From contig JAHDBX010000066.1 of assembly GCA_020630145.1 (NCBI GenBank), forward strand, positions 1-7,782: a stretch of DNA of 7,782 nucleotides, given 5' to 3'. Shown piece by piece: positions 1-6,827 of this stretch. Position 1 is the stretch's first letter. The number at the start of each line of letters is the position of its first letter. The DNA is from Gammaproteobacteria bacterium. Lineage in GTDB: Bacteria > Pseudomonadota > Gammaproteobacteria > HTCC5015. The notes below the pieces were generated by a model. It saw only the letters and a list, made by a program, of their open reading frames with translations, did no database searches and was not told the DNA's origin. The translations under genes were made by a program, and so were the position numbers.

Positions 1-4
1 TAAA

Positions 5-739
5 TTAGGCCATTTTGCTTATTTCTTGATCAATCCAGTTTTTAACCTCTGCTTGCAGCTCAGTAACGTCTTTACCTGAACTGGCAATGCTTGGGCCAAA
101 GCTAACCGTGACTAAGCCCGGCTGTTTAAGCAGCTGACCTTTACCCCAAAAACGACCGGTATTAAGCGCAATAGGCACAATAAGCGCATTTGCTTCCAAT
201 GCCAAATTTATACCACCCTTTTTAACAATAGTCGCTTGCCCATAAGGCGTACGCGTACCTTCTGGAAAAATAAGCACACTGCGACCCGCTTGTAAGGCAG
301 CTGTTCCACGAGTGATAACCTGCTCCATAGCACTCGCTTTTTCTTTTCTATTAATCGCAATAGGTTTTAAACGCGACAAAGCCCAACCATAGAAAGGTAT
401 ATTCAGCAGCTCTTTCTTCAAGACCAATGCAGGCTTCTGCTTAAGTACCGCCTGCAATATTAATGTTTCCATAGTTGATTGATGCTTACACATCAGTACT
501 ACACCACCTACTTCTTTTATGGTGCTTTCAAGCTCAACTAGGCCTTTTACCTGATACGACAAACCACAAAATATTTTCAAACAAAATAAGTTTAGTACAC
601 ACCAGTTGCTAACAACACGCTGCAAGATGCTTTGCGGCAACCAAAAAAATAACAATATTATGCTAGCGTGTGTAAATGTAAAAAAAGCCATGCAACACAA
701 AAACAATATTGATCGTGTTGTTTGTAGTAGTTTTTTCAA
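5..739 (-). CDS. plsC: 1-acyl-sn-glycerol-3-phosphate acyltransferase (PlsC/LPLAT family)
   Basis: A 244-residue membrane-associated acyltransferase, expected to transfer an acyl chain to lysophosphatidic acid and make phosphatidic acid at the inner membrane. A hydrophobic segment at about residues 10-35 should anchor it. The family blocks appear in order: HQSTME at 86-91 (catalytic His86; the usual HX4D acid is Glu91), INRKEKAS at about 129-136, FPEGTRT at 158-164 (phosphate binding), and IVPIAL at 187-192. Length is normal for the family. The start is a TTG at 737-739. I prefer it to the in-frame ATG (Met17, 689-691) because AGGTGG lies just upstream of the TTG, the ATG has no ribosome site, and starting there would cut into the membrane segment. 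It is the third gene of the glyQ-glyS-plsC operon, 8 bases after the glyS stop, so it is probably translationally coupled. The family call is firm. The exact acyl acceptor is inferred, since lysophospholipid acyltransferases of similar sequence act on other lipids. Confidence 0.9.
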   Translation of the reverse strand: MKKLLQTTRSILFLCCMAFFTFTHASIILLFFWLPQSILQRVVSNWCVLNLFCLKIFCGLSYQVKGLVELESTIKEVGGVVLMCKHQSTMETLILQAVLKQKPALVLKKELLNIPFYGWALSRLKPIAINRKEKASAMEQVITRGTAALQAGRSVLIFPEGTRTPYGQATIVKKGGINLALEANALIVPIALNTGRFWGKGQLLKQPGLVTVSFGPSIASSGKDVTELQAEVKNWIDQEISKMA

Positions 740-743
740 ACGG

Positions 744-749
744 CCACCT
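744..749 (-). promoter_or_regulatory. Ribosome binding site supporting the TTG start of plsC
   Basis: On the minus strand this reads AGGTGG, complementary to the 16S 3' end, four bases before the TTG at 739. It overlaps the glyS stop codon (748-750), so ribosomes ending glyS would be positioned to reinitiate. The spacing is a little short, but the in-frame ATG at 689-691 has no comparable site. Confidence 0.6.
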
Positions 750-2823
750 AGCTTTGTAACTTTGAAATATCTGCAACTTGCAAAAAGGCTGCTCTAAGTT
801 GTTGCAACAATGCCAAACGATTATTTTTTATAGCCGCATCATCTGCCATGACCATAACATCATCAAAGAACTGATCAACCGCATCTTTTAAACTGGCTAG
901 TGTCGACAATACTGATTGGTAATTTGCCTGCCGCGTTTGTTCTTGTACTTCTGGCAATACACTATTTAATTTCGCATACAATTGCTTTTCAGCATCTTCA
1001 ACAAACAAGCCTTCTTGCACTTCAGCACTAATAGTATCTTTAGATTTTTTCAATAAATTCGTAATACGCTTATTAGCAGCAGCTAAACTTTCTGCCTCAT
1101 CCATTTTACTAAAGGCCGCTACAGCTTTTAAGCGTTGATCAAAATCAATCGGCCTTGTTGGTCTTGTCGACAATACAGCCTCTATTTGCTGCGGTGTAAA
1201 ATCAATTTGTTCATACTCCGCACGCAATCTTGCCATAATATAATCAAACACATCAGCCACTACACTATCGGCTTTAAGCTCAGCAGGATATTGCTTTGCA
1301 GCTAAATGCAAACTAGCTTCTACATCAATATTTAATTCTTTATCAATAATAATGCGTAATACGGCTATTGCAGCACGACGTAAACCATAAGGGTCTTTAG
1401 CACCACTTGGTTTTTGACCAGCAGCAAAAATACCCAACAAGGTATCTAAGCGATCAGCTAAAGCTAAAGCCTGACTTTCAGGGCTAGCAGGCAAATCATC
1501 ACCTGAATATCGCGGCTTATAATGATCCTCTATTGCTTCTGCGACTGCTTCAAGCTCACCCGATTCATTAGCGTAGTATTTACCCATCACACCTTGTAAC
1601 TTCGGAAACTCGCCTACCATCTCTGTGTTTAAATCAGCTTTAGCTAATAACGCGGCGCGCTGCACATTGCCAGCATTAGCTTGATTAAGCTTTGCTAACT
1701 CTACAGCCAAACTGGCAACACGTTGTACCTTGTCATAAACCGTGCCTAATTTTTTTTGATAAATTAAACTTTTTAAACGTTCATTGAATGATTCTAGCGT
1801 TTGTTTTTTATCTTGTTCCCAAAAAAACTTTGCGTCTGCTAAACGAGGACGTATTACACGTTCATTACCGTCACGCACTTGTGACATATCTTTACTGTCA
1901 ATATTACTAACCGTAATAAAATGCTGTGTTAATGAGCCATCTTTCGCAAAAACAGGAAAGTACTTCTGATGCCCTTTCATTGAACTCACTACTGCTTCAC
2001 TAGGTATACTTAAGAACTCTTCATCAAAGCTGCCACTTAATGCAACGGGCCACTCTACTAATGCAGCAACCTCATTTAATAATTCTGCGTCGGCTTCAAA
2101 ATCAACTACGCCATTAACATCATCGGCTATTTTTTCTATTTGTTTTTTTACTACAGCTTTACGTGAAACAAAATCAGCCATCACATAAGCCTTTGATTCA
2201 AGTCTCTCAGCATATTCACTAGCAGAACTAATAGTAATAGCTTGAGGCGCATGGAAGCGATGGCCATAACTTACATTACCAGCTGCAAGCCCTAGAACTG
2301 AACCATCAACAATATCATCGCCAAACAATGCAAGTATCCAATGCACTGGACGCACAAACTCTGCAGCGTTATCACCCCAGCGCATACGTTTAGGAATAGG
2401 TAAACGCGACAATGCTGTTTCCACCATTGCTAGCAAATGGTCTTTGGTTTGTTGGCCTTCTTCAGTAAAACGGTAAACTAGGTATTCACCTTGCTCTGTT
2501 TCCAAACGTTCTAACTGCTCAACATCTACACCATTTGAACGTGCAAAACCTTGCGCAGCTTTACTTGGCTTACCCTCAGCATCAAAAGCATTAGCAACAG
2601 CAGGCCCACGTTTTTCAATGGCTTCGCTGGTTTGTTCAATTGGCAGATTTTTTACCCATAAAGCTAAGCGGCGAGGTGCCGCATACTGCACAATCTCAAA
2701 GCCACTTAAGCGAAACTTTTCTAACTCGGCTTTTATTTCATTAGCAAAAGCATTAGATAGTTTAGGCAAAGCTAATGGCGGCAATTCTTCTGTACCAATT
2801 TCTATCAGGAAGTCTTTATTCAT
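748..2823 (-). CDS. glyS: Glycyl-tRNA synthetase beta subunit
   Basis: The 691-residue beta subunit of the bacterial alpha2beta2 glycyl-tRNA synthetase (E. coli GlyS is about 689 residues). It recognises and binds tRNA-Gly in the cytoplasm, while the alpha subunit carries the class II catalytic core. Conserved blocks run the full length: [10 protein letters not shown] at 7-16, IEKRGPA at 69-75, [10 protein letters not shown] at 141-150, VEWPV at 256-260, MKGHQKYFP at 282-290, RPRLADA at 325-331, [10 protein letters not shown] at 476-485 and VMVMADD at 656-662. The C-terminal part corresponds to the DALR-type anticodon-binding region. The ATG overlaps the glyQ stop as ATGA and is preceded by a strong ribosome site (2831-2838), which fixes the start. 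The gene is complete, with no frame disruption. Lying directly after glyQ fits equal production of the two subunits. Confidence 0.97.
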   Translation of the reverse strand: MNKDFLIEIGTEELPPLALPKLSNAFANEIKAELEKFRLSGFEIVQYAAPRRLALWVKNLPIEQTSEAIEKRGPAVANAFDAEGKPSKAAQGFARSNGVDVEQLERLETEQGEYLVYRFTEEGQQTKDHLLAMVETALSRLPIPKRMRWGDNAAEFVRPVHWILALFGDDIVDGSVLGLAAGNVSYGHRFHAPQAITISSASEYAERLESKAYVMADFVSRKAVVKKQIEKIADDVNGVVDFEADAELLNEVAALVEWPVALSGSFDEEFLSIPSEAVVSSMKGHQKYFPVFAKDGSLTQHFITVSNIDSKDMSQVRDGNERVIRPRLADAKFFWEQDKKQTLESFNERLKSLIYQKKLGTVYDKVQRVASLAVELAKLNQANAGNVQRAALLAKADLNTEMVGEFPKLQGVMGKYYANESGELEAVAEAIEDHYKPRYSGDDLPASPESQALALADRLDTLLGIFAAGQKPSGAKDPYGLRRAAIAVLRIIIDKELNIDVEASLHLAAKQYPAELKADSVVADVFDYIMARLRAEYEQIDFTPQQIEAVLSTRPTRPIDFDQRLKAVAAFSKMDEAESLAAANKRITNLLKKSKDTISAEVQEGLFVEDAEKQLYAKLNSVLPEVQEQTRQANYQSVLSTLASLKDAVDQFFDDVMVMADDAAIKNNRLALLQQLRAAFLQVADISKLQS

Positions 2824-3770
2824 CTTATTTCTCCCCCCTGCTTTGCTTGCTTTAACATTGGAAAACCTAATGCTTCACGAGATGCGTAATAAGACTCTGC
2901 AACCGCTCTTGCCAATGTACGAATACGTAAAATATAACGCTGCCTTTCTGTAACCGATATCGCGTGACGTGCATCAAGCAAATTAAAGGTATGCGAGGCT
3001 TTTAATATTTGTTCGTATGCAGGTAAAGCTAGGTTTTTGTTATTGTCTTGGTCAACAAGGCGTTGGCACTCACTTTCGGCTTTATCAAACACTTGAAATA
3101 ACCAATCAACATCCGCTTCTTCAAAGTTATAAGCTGACTGCTCTACTTCATTTTGATGATATACATCACCATAGGTCACTACACTACCATCGTCTTTTTT
3201 AGCCCATACTAAATCGTATACACTTTTTACATTTTGCAAGTACATAGCGATACGCTCTAGACCGTAGGTAATTTCACCCGTTACAGGCTTACAGTCCAAG
3301 CCCCCAACTTGCTGAAAATAGGTAAACTGCGTGACTTCCATACCGTTTAACCATACTTCCCAACCTAAGCCCCAAGCACCGAGTGTTGGTGACTCCCAGT
3401 TATCCTCTACAAAGCGAACATCATGTACCAAGGTATCGATACCTAAATGTTGCAAAGACTCTAGATAGAGGTTTTGAATATCTAATGGCGATGGTTTAAT
3501 CACAACTTGAAATTGATAATAATGTTGCAAACGGTTTGGGTTTTCACCATAGCGCCCATCTGTTGGGCGGCGAGATGGTTGCACATAGGCGGAAGCCCAT
3601 GGCTCCGGGCCAATTGAACGTAGAAATGTAGATACATGGAATGTACCAGCGCCCATTTCCATATCGTAGGGTTGCAATATTACGCAGCCTTTTTTAGCCC
3701 AAAAATCTTGTAAGGCTAAGATAAGTCCTTGAAAAGTGCTGATATCAAATTGTTGTGTTGGTGTAGACAT
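2820..3770 (-). CDS. glyQ: Glycyl-tRNA synthetase alpha subunit
   Basis: The 316-residue catalytic alpha subunit of tetrameric glycyl-tRNA synthetase (E. coli GlyQ is about 303). It activates glycine with ATP and charges tRNA-Gly together with GlyS. The class II core is plain: [17 protein letters not shown] at 13-29, [17 protein letters not shown] at 41-57, the very conserved block [20 protein letters not shown] at 62-81 followed by HYYQFQVV at 83-90, [19 protein letters not shown] at 122-140, and the motif 3 region [12 protein letters not shown] at 168-179. The N-terminus is about five residues longer than in E. coli, and the last few residues (GGEIR) are extra because the glyS ribosome site is embedded there. 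The ATG at 3768-3770 has only a weak upstream purine signal, but no other start fits the family alignment better. It is the first gene of the leftward operon, and its promoter must lie in the region shared with glnA. Confidence 0.97.
   Translation of the reverse strand: MSTPTQQFDISTFQGLILALQDFWAKKGCVILQPYDMEMGAGTFHVSTFLRSIGPEPWASAYVQPSRRPTDGRYGENPNRLQHYYQFQVVIKPSPLDIQNLYLESLQHLGIDTLVHDVRFVEDNWESPTLGAWGLGWEVWLNGMEVTQFTYFQQVGGLDCKPVTGEITYGLERIAMYLQNVKSVYDLVWAKKDDGSVVTYGDVYHQNEVEQSAYNFEEADVDWLFQVFDKAESECQRLVDQDNNKNLALPAYEQILKASHTFNLLDARHAISVTERQRYILRIRTLARAVAESYYASREALGFPMLKQAKQGGEIR
2831..2838 (-). promoter_or_regulatory. Ribosome binding site of glyS inside the 3' end of glyQ
   Basis: The minus strand reads GGGGGGAG, seven bases before the glyS ATG. 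It sits within the last codons of glyQ (encoding the Gly-Gly-Glu near the C-terminus), so the start signal of one subunit is built into the coding sequence of the other. With the ATGA overlap this is a typical translational-coupling layout for two stoichiometric subunits. Confidence 0.75.
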
Positions 3771-3872
3771 AGTGATGACATTATCGTGTTAGTGGCCGCA
3801 GCCCTTAAAATGGCGGCAAGTATAACTTTCTCGCTTCAACTATGCAGTAAAGTTATGGGTTTTTACGAATTT

Positions 3873-3903
3873 TTTACCGAAAAGCGGTGTTTTTATGTAG
3901 AAT
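3873..3903 (+). promoter_or_regulatory. Possible sigma70 promoter upstream of glnA (weak)
   Basis: TTTACC at 3873-3878 and TAGAAT at 3898-3903 resemble -35 and -10 hexamers, but the spacing of 19 bases is long. If used, transcription would start near 3910, just before the first NtrC dyad, so bound NtrC would block it. That matches the logic of the E. coli upstream glnAp1 promoter, which NtrC represses. The sequence match alone is weak. Confidence 0.25.
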
Positions 3904-3927
3904 CAGCGATCACTTTTTTTGTGCGCG

Positions 3928-3944
3928 TGCTCAAATTTGGTGCA
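3928..3944 (+). promoter_or_regulatory. NtrC-binding dyad 1 upstream of glnA
   Basis: The sequence TGCTCAAATTTGGTGCA matches the NtrC half-site pattern TGCACYA-N3-TGGTGCA at 12 of 14 defined positions, with a perfect right half. Its centre (3936) is about 125 bases before the predicted sigma54 start. It lies 30 bp, close to three helical turns, from the second dyad, so two NtrC dimers would sit on the same face. This matches the paired high-affinity enhancer sites of enteric glnA. Confidence 0.72.
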
Positions 3945-3957
3945 TAACAAACATAAA

Positions 3958-3974
3958 CGCACAAACATGGTGCA
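3958..3974 (+). promoter_or_regulatory. NtrC-binding dyad 2 upstream of glnA
   Basis: The sequence CGCACAAACATGGTGCA matches TGCACYA-N3-TGGTGCA at 12 of 14 defined positions, again with a perfect TGGTGCA right half. Its centre (3966) is about 95 bases before the predicted start, at a normal distance for a looping sigma54 enhancer. With dyad 1 it forms the expected platform for assembling phosphorylated NtrC oligomers. Confidence 0.75.
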
Positions 3975-3994
3975 AATGACCGTTGACCAATCTG

Positions 3995-4007
3995 TAAGTT
4001 ATTGTTT
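3995..4007 (-). promoter_or_regulatory. Candidate IHF site between enhancer and promoter
   Basis: The minus strand matches the IHF core WATCAR-N4-TTR at all but one position. It lies about 60 bases upstream of the predicted start, between the NtrC dyads and the -24/-12 promoter, where a DNA bend would help looping. IHF sites are degenerate and this is AT-rich DNA, so a chance match is quite possible. Confidence 0.25.
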
Positions 4008-4034
4008 TATAAACAAAATAATATGGCATTTTAG

Positions 4035-4050
4035 TGGCACGGTTTATGCA
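4035..4050 (+). promoter_or_regulatory. Sigma54 (-24/-12) promoter of glnA
   Basis: The sequence TGGCACGGTTTATGCA matches the sigma54 consensus TGGCACG-N4-TTGCW at all defined positions but one (A for the first T of TTGC). The invariant GG (4036-4037) and GC (4048-4049) are separated by exactly ten bases. Transcription should begin near 4061, giving a leader of about 53 bases before the ATG. The NtrC dyads upstream and the NtrC gene downstream make this a nitrogen-limitation promoter equivalent to E. coli glnAp2. Confidence 0.88.
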
Positions 4051-4113
4051 ATGCTTGTTTTCACTATATATTAATAGAGTACTTTTTTTGGGCTATCTAA
4101 TTGGAGAACCACA

Positions 4114-5517
4114 ATGTCCGACGTTTTAAATATGATTAAAGACAAAGGAGTCAAATACGTTGACTTCCGTTTCACTGACACTCAAGGCAAAGAGCAACAC
4201 GTAACTGTACCGGCTCACACTGTTGATGCTGACTCTCTAGCTGAAGGCAAAATGTTTGATGGCTCATCAATCGCGGGTTGGAAAGGCATTAATGAATCAG
4301 ATATGATTTTAATGCCAGATCAAAGCACTAGCTTTATCGATCCTTACTTTGACGAAACAACACTAGCGATTACTTGTGATGTAATTGAACCAAGCACAAT
4401 GGAAGGTTACGAACGTGACCCTCGCTCTACAGCTAATCGTGCAGAAGCTTACCTAAAATCAACAGGTATAGCTGACACAGCTTTCTTCGGTCCAGAAAAC
4501 GAATTTTTCGTTTTTGATGACGTGAAATGGGCTGACGAGATGGGCAACTCTTTCTTTGAAATTAACTCTGCTGAAGCTTCTTGGGCTTCTTCAGCTGAAA
4601 TTGAAGGCGGTAACATTGGTCACCGTCCAGGCGTTAAAGGCGGTTATTTCCCACTTCCTCCGGTTGATTCACTACAAGACTTACGTTCTGCTATGTGTAC
4701 AACAATGGAAGAAATTGGTGTAGAAACTGAAGTACATCACCACGAAGTAGCAACTGCTGGCCAATGTGAAATCGGCGCACTATTTAACACATTAGTTAAA
4801 AAAGCTGATGAAGTACAAAAATACAAATACGTTGTATTAAACACGGCACATGCATACGGCAAAACAGCTACATTTATGCCTAAGCCTTTAGTAGGCGACA
4901 ACGGTAACGGTATGCACGTTCACATGTCTCTTGCATTAAATGGCGAAAACATCTTTGCGGGTGACGGCTACTCAGGTCTTTCTGATACAGCTCTTTACTA
5001 CATTGGCGGTGTTATCAAACATGCTAAAGCCATTAATGCATTTGCTAACGCATCAACTAACTCATACAAGCGTTTAGTACCGGGCTTCGAAGCACCTGTT
5101 ATGTTAGCTTACTCAGCACGTAACCGTTCTGCTTCTATCCGTATTCCTTACGTTAGCTCACCTAAAGCACGCCGTATCGAAGTACGTTTCCCTGACTCAA
5201 CAGCCAACCCTTACTTAGCATTCTCTGCGCTATTAATGGCTGGCCTTGACGGTATTAAAAACCAGATTCACCCAGGTGAAGCAGCAAGTAAAGATTTATA
5301 CGACTTACCACCGGAAGAAGAAGCCGCTATTCCACAAGTTGCATTCTCTTTAGATGAAGCGCTTAAAGCACTTGACGGTGACCGTGAATTCTTAAAAGCT
5401 GGCGGCGTATTCAGCGATGATTTAATCGACGGTTACATTGCACTTAAGAGCGAAGAAGTTGAGCGTTTACGCATGGCTACTGCTCCTTGTGAATTTGATA
5501 TGTATTACAGCTGCTAA
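4114..5517 (+). CDS. glnA: Glutamine synthetase, type I, adenylylatable
   Basis: A 467-residue class I-beta glutamine synthetase, forming a cytoplasmic dodecamer that makes glutamine from glutamate, ammonia and ATP. Visible motifs are [10 protein letters not shown] at 47-56 (Asp50 latch), GPENEFF at 126-132 (metal ligands Glu128 and Glu130), the glycine-rich [10 protein letters not shown] at 263-272 (His268), [23 protein letters not shown] at 323-345 (Glu326 flap) and RRIEVRFPD at 353-361. The adenylylation loop [10 protein letters not shown] at 393-402 carries Tyr396, the residue modified by GlnE in enteric bacteria, so activity should be tuned by adenylylation. Length is close to the E. coli enzyme (469). 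The start has GGAG at 4103-4106, seven bases upstream. The gene is monocistronic in effect: a sigma54 promoter with NtrC sites lies in front and a strong terminator behind. The product call is certain. Regulation by GlnE is inferred from the tyrosine motif. Confidence 0.98.
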   Translation: MSDVLNMIKDKGVKYVDFRFTDTQGKEQHVTVPAHTVDADSLAEGKMFDGSSIAGWKGINESDMILMPDQSTSFIDPYFDETTLAITCDVIEPSTMEGYERDPRSTANRAEAYLKSTGIADTAFFGPENEFFVFDDVKWADEMGNSFFEINSAEASWASSAEIEGGNIGHRPGVKGGYFPLPPVDSLQDLRSAMCTTMEEIGVETEVHHHEVATAGQCEIGALFNTLVKKADEVQKYKYVVLNTAHAYGKTATFMPKPLVGDNGNGMHVHMSLALNGENIFAGDGYSGLSDTALYYIGGVIKHAKAINAFANASTNSYKRLVPGFEAPVMLAYSARNRSASIRIPYVSSPKARRIEVRFPDSTANPYLAFSALLMAGLDGIKNQIHPGEAASKDLYDLPPEEEAAIPQVAFSLDEALKALDGDREFLKAGGVFSDDLIDGYIALKSEEVERLRMATAPCEFDMYYSC

Positions 5518-5536
5518 TTAGCCGCTCTACTTATCT

Positions 5537-5569
5537 AAAAAAGCCCGCTTTTATAAGCGGGTTTTTTTT
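5537..5569 (+). terminator. Rho-independent terminator after glnA
   Basis: The stem CCCGCTT (5544-5550) pairs perfectly with AAGCGGG (5555-5561) around a four-base TTAT loop. Eight T residues follow (5562-5569) and an A run precedes the stem. It starts about 20 bases after the glnA stop. The A run could pair with the T run in the other direction, so it may act bidirectionally. It should separate most glnA transcription from ntrBC, leaving only readthrough. Confidence 0.93.
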
Positions 5570-5620
5570 GCACTAAAAAGTCCCAAACCTCAATAGAAGT
5601 AATAGCTTTACCAGCCTTTA

Positions 5621-5637
5621 TGCACTATTATGGTGCA
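5621..5637 (+). promoter_or_regulatory. NtrC-binding dyad upstream of ntrB
   Basis: The sequence TGCACTATTATGGTGCA fits TGCACYA-N3-TGGTGCA at every defined position and is the best such match in the window. It lies 52 bases after the glnA terminator and 116 bases before the ntrB ATG. A TATTAT hexamer (5626-5631) inside the dyad could be a sigma70 -10 box, though no good -35 precedes it. If so, bound NtrC would repress its own operon, as at E. coli glnLp. A role as an upstream enhancer is the alternative. Confidence 0.78.
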
Positions 5638-5753
5638 ATAAAGTTTTTTATGCGCAGCCCCAAAATAACTGATGCCTTAAGCTATTGATTTTTATCATAT
5701 TTTTTTAATTCAAACGTAACGGATTATTGGTTCAATTATTGCTATTACCACCT

Positions 5754-6827
5754 ATGAGTACTAAAGAAAACTTACACGACGCGGCCAAATTGAGCATTTT
5801 AGACAATTTAACAACCGCTATATTAATAACCGATACTGAACAAAATGTGCAGTATATGAACTCGGCAGCCGAAGATTTTTTTGGCGTGAGCACAAAACAA
5901 GCCGCACAGTTTAATCTAGATACCATTCTGATTAATACAACGCGACGATTTTCAGATTTGATTGCGCAAACGCAAGAATCCGAAAACGGTTATACATATA
6001 GAGAAATAGAAATGCTGTTTAACGGCAAGAACCACCATGCGGATTGCTCAATAAAATTGCTGAGCGAAAAAAATGCTCGCGACCAAGTGCTTATTGAAAT
6101 TACAACGGTAGATCGTATTTTGCGTATTACAAAAGAAGAAAATTTAATTAGCCAGCACATTACAGCACGAGAAATCGCACGCGGCTTAGCGCACGAAATT
6201 AACAACCCTTTAGGCGGTATTCGTGGTGCGGCACAACTGTTAGAAAAAGAAGCCAGCGACCATTCACTGACTGATTTCACACAAATTATTATCAGTGAAT
6301 CAGATCGCTTACAAAATTTAATGAAGCGTATGCTAGGCCCCAATACACGCCTAGACAAACAAGAAACGAATATACATGAAATATTGCAACGCGTCGTAAA
6401 ATTGCTAAAAGCAGAATTTAGTGAAAGCTTACACTTTACTCTTGATTACGACCCTAGCATTCCAGAACTTACAGCTGATGCAGAGCAACTTATTCAAGCA
6501 TTGCTTAATATCGTGCGCAATGCTGTGCAAGCTACAGATGCAAATGGAAAAATTATCTTACGTACTCGCCCAGTTTGCAGCTACACGATAGGCAATACCT
6601 TTAATAAACTCGTAGTCAAAGTTGATATTATTGATAGCGGCCCTGGTATACCTGACGACATTATTGAGCGTATTTTTTACCCCATGGTAACAGGTCGCTC
6701 CGAAGGCACCGGCCTTGGCTTATCTATCGCACAATCTATTATCAGTCAACACAAAGGCTTAATAGAGTGTGAAAGCAAACCTGGTCAAACCCAATTTACT
6801 ATATTACTTCCAATGGAGATACATTAA
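5754..6827 (+). CDS. glnL: Nitrogen regulation sensor histidine kinase NtrB
   Basis: NtrB (NRII), 357 residues from the chosen ATG, is a cytoplasmic histidine kinase/phosphatase. It phosphorylates NtrC when nitrogen is scarce and is controlled by PII proteins in characterised relatives. No transmembrane segment is present. An N-terminal PAS domain spans roughly 12-120. The H-box [14 protein letters not shown] (142-155) carries phospho-acceptor His147, and the N-box [10 protein letters not shown] follows at 251-260. The G1 box is DSGPGIP (294-300), then [17 protein letters not shown] (308-324) holds the F and G2 boxes. Length and sequence are close to remembered Pseudomonas NtrB. The start is uncertain: the ATG at 5754 has no clear ribosome site, while an in-frame TTG at 5727 (nine residues longer) has a weak GGA before it. 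I chose ATG because [10 protein letters not shown] is a natural N-terminus for the family. The stop overlaps the ntrC start by one base (TAATG). Confidence 0.94.
   Translation: MSTKENLHDAAKLSILDNLTTAILITDTEQNVQYMNSAAEDFFGVSTKQAAQFNLDTILINTTRRFSDLIAQTQESENGYTYREIEMLFNGKNHHADCSIKLLSEKNARDQVLIEITTVDRILRITKEENLISQHITAREIARGLAHEINNPLGGIRGAAQLLEKEASDHSLTDFTQIIISESDRLQNLMKRMLGPNTRLDKQETNIHEILQRVVKLLKAEFSESLHFTLDYDPSIPELTADAEQLIQALLNIVRNAVQATDANGKIILRTRPVCSYTIGNTFNKLVVKVDIIDSGPGIPDDIIERIFYPMVTGRSEGTGLGLSIAQSIISQHKGLIECESKPGQTQFTILLPMEIH

Larger units (their letters stand above)
3771..4113. other. Divergent glyQ / glnA regulatory region
   Basis: This 343-base AT-rich gap between two divergent genes contains no convincing coding sequence. 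The small open frames that run into it have no ribosome site and no recognisable product. The glnA-proximal half carries two NtrC-type dyads and a sigma54 promoter, listed separately. The glyQ-proximal half (3771-3900) must hold the glyQ promoter. The best candidate there is a minus-strand TATACT at 3819-3824 with no good -35 hexamer, so I do not call it as a separate feature. No T-box, riboswitch or strong hairpin is apparent. Confidence 0.8.

Noticed and set aside
3795..3817. GCCGC / GCGGC inverted repeat near glyQ
   Set aside because: Five-base arms with a 13-base gap in a short GC-rich patch; no known operator or leader structure fits.
3819..3824. Minus-strand TATACT as a glyQ -10 box
   Set aside because: It is the best hexamer upstream of glyQ and would give a leader of about 40 bases, but no recognisable -35 lies 16-18 bases before it and it is not an extended -10. 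Mentioned only in the intergenic entry.
3876..3888. Possible hairpin ACCG-AAAAG-CGGT followed by T residues
   Set aside because: The stem has only four pairs, and it lies in the middle of a divergent promoter region where a terminator has no obvious purpose.
3729..3947. Small plus-strand open frame of 72 codons across the glyQ start and intergenic region
   Set aside because: It begins inside glyQ on the opposite strand, has no ribosome site, no recognisable product, and crosses the regulatory sites.
5570..5753. A small gene between glnA and ntrB, as found in some Pseudomonas-type genomes
   Set aside because: No open frame with a start, ribosome site and plausible product is present; the stretch holds only the NtrC dyad and AT-rich leader.
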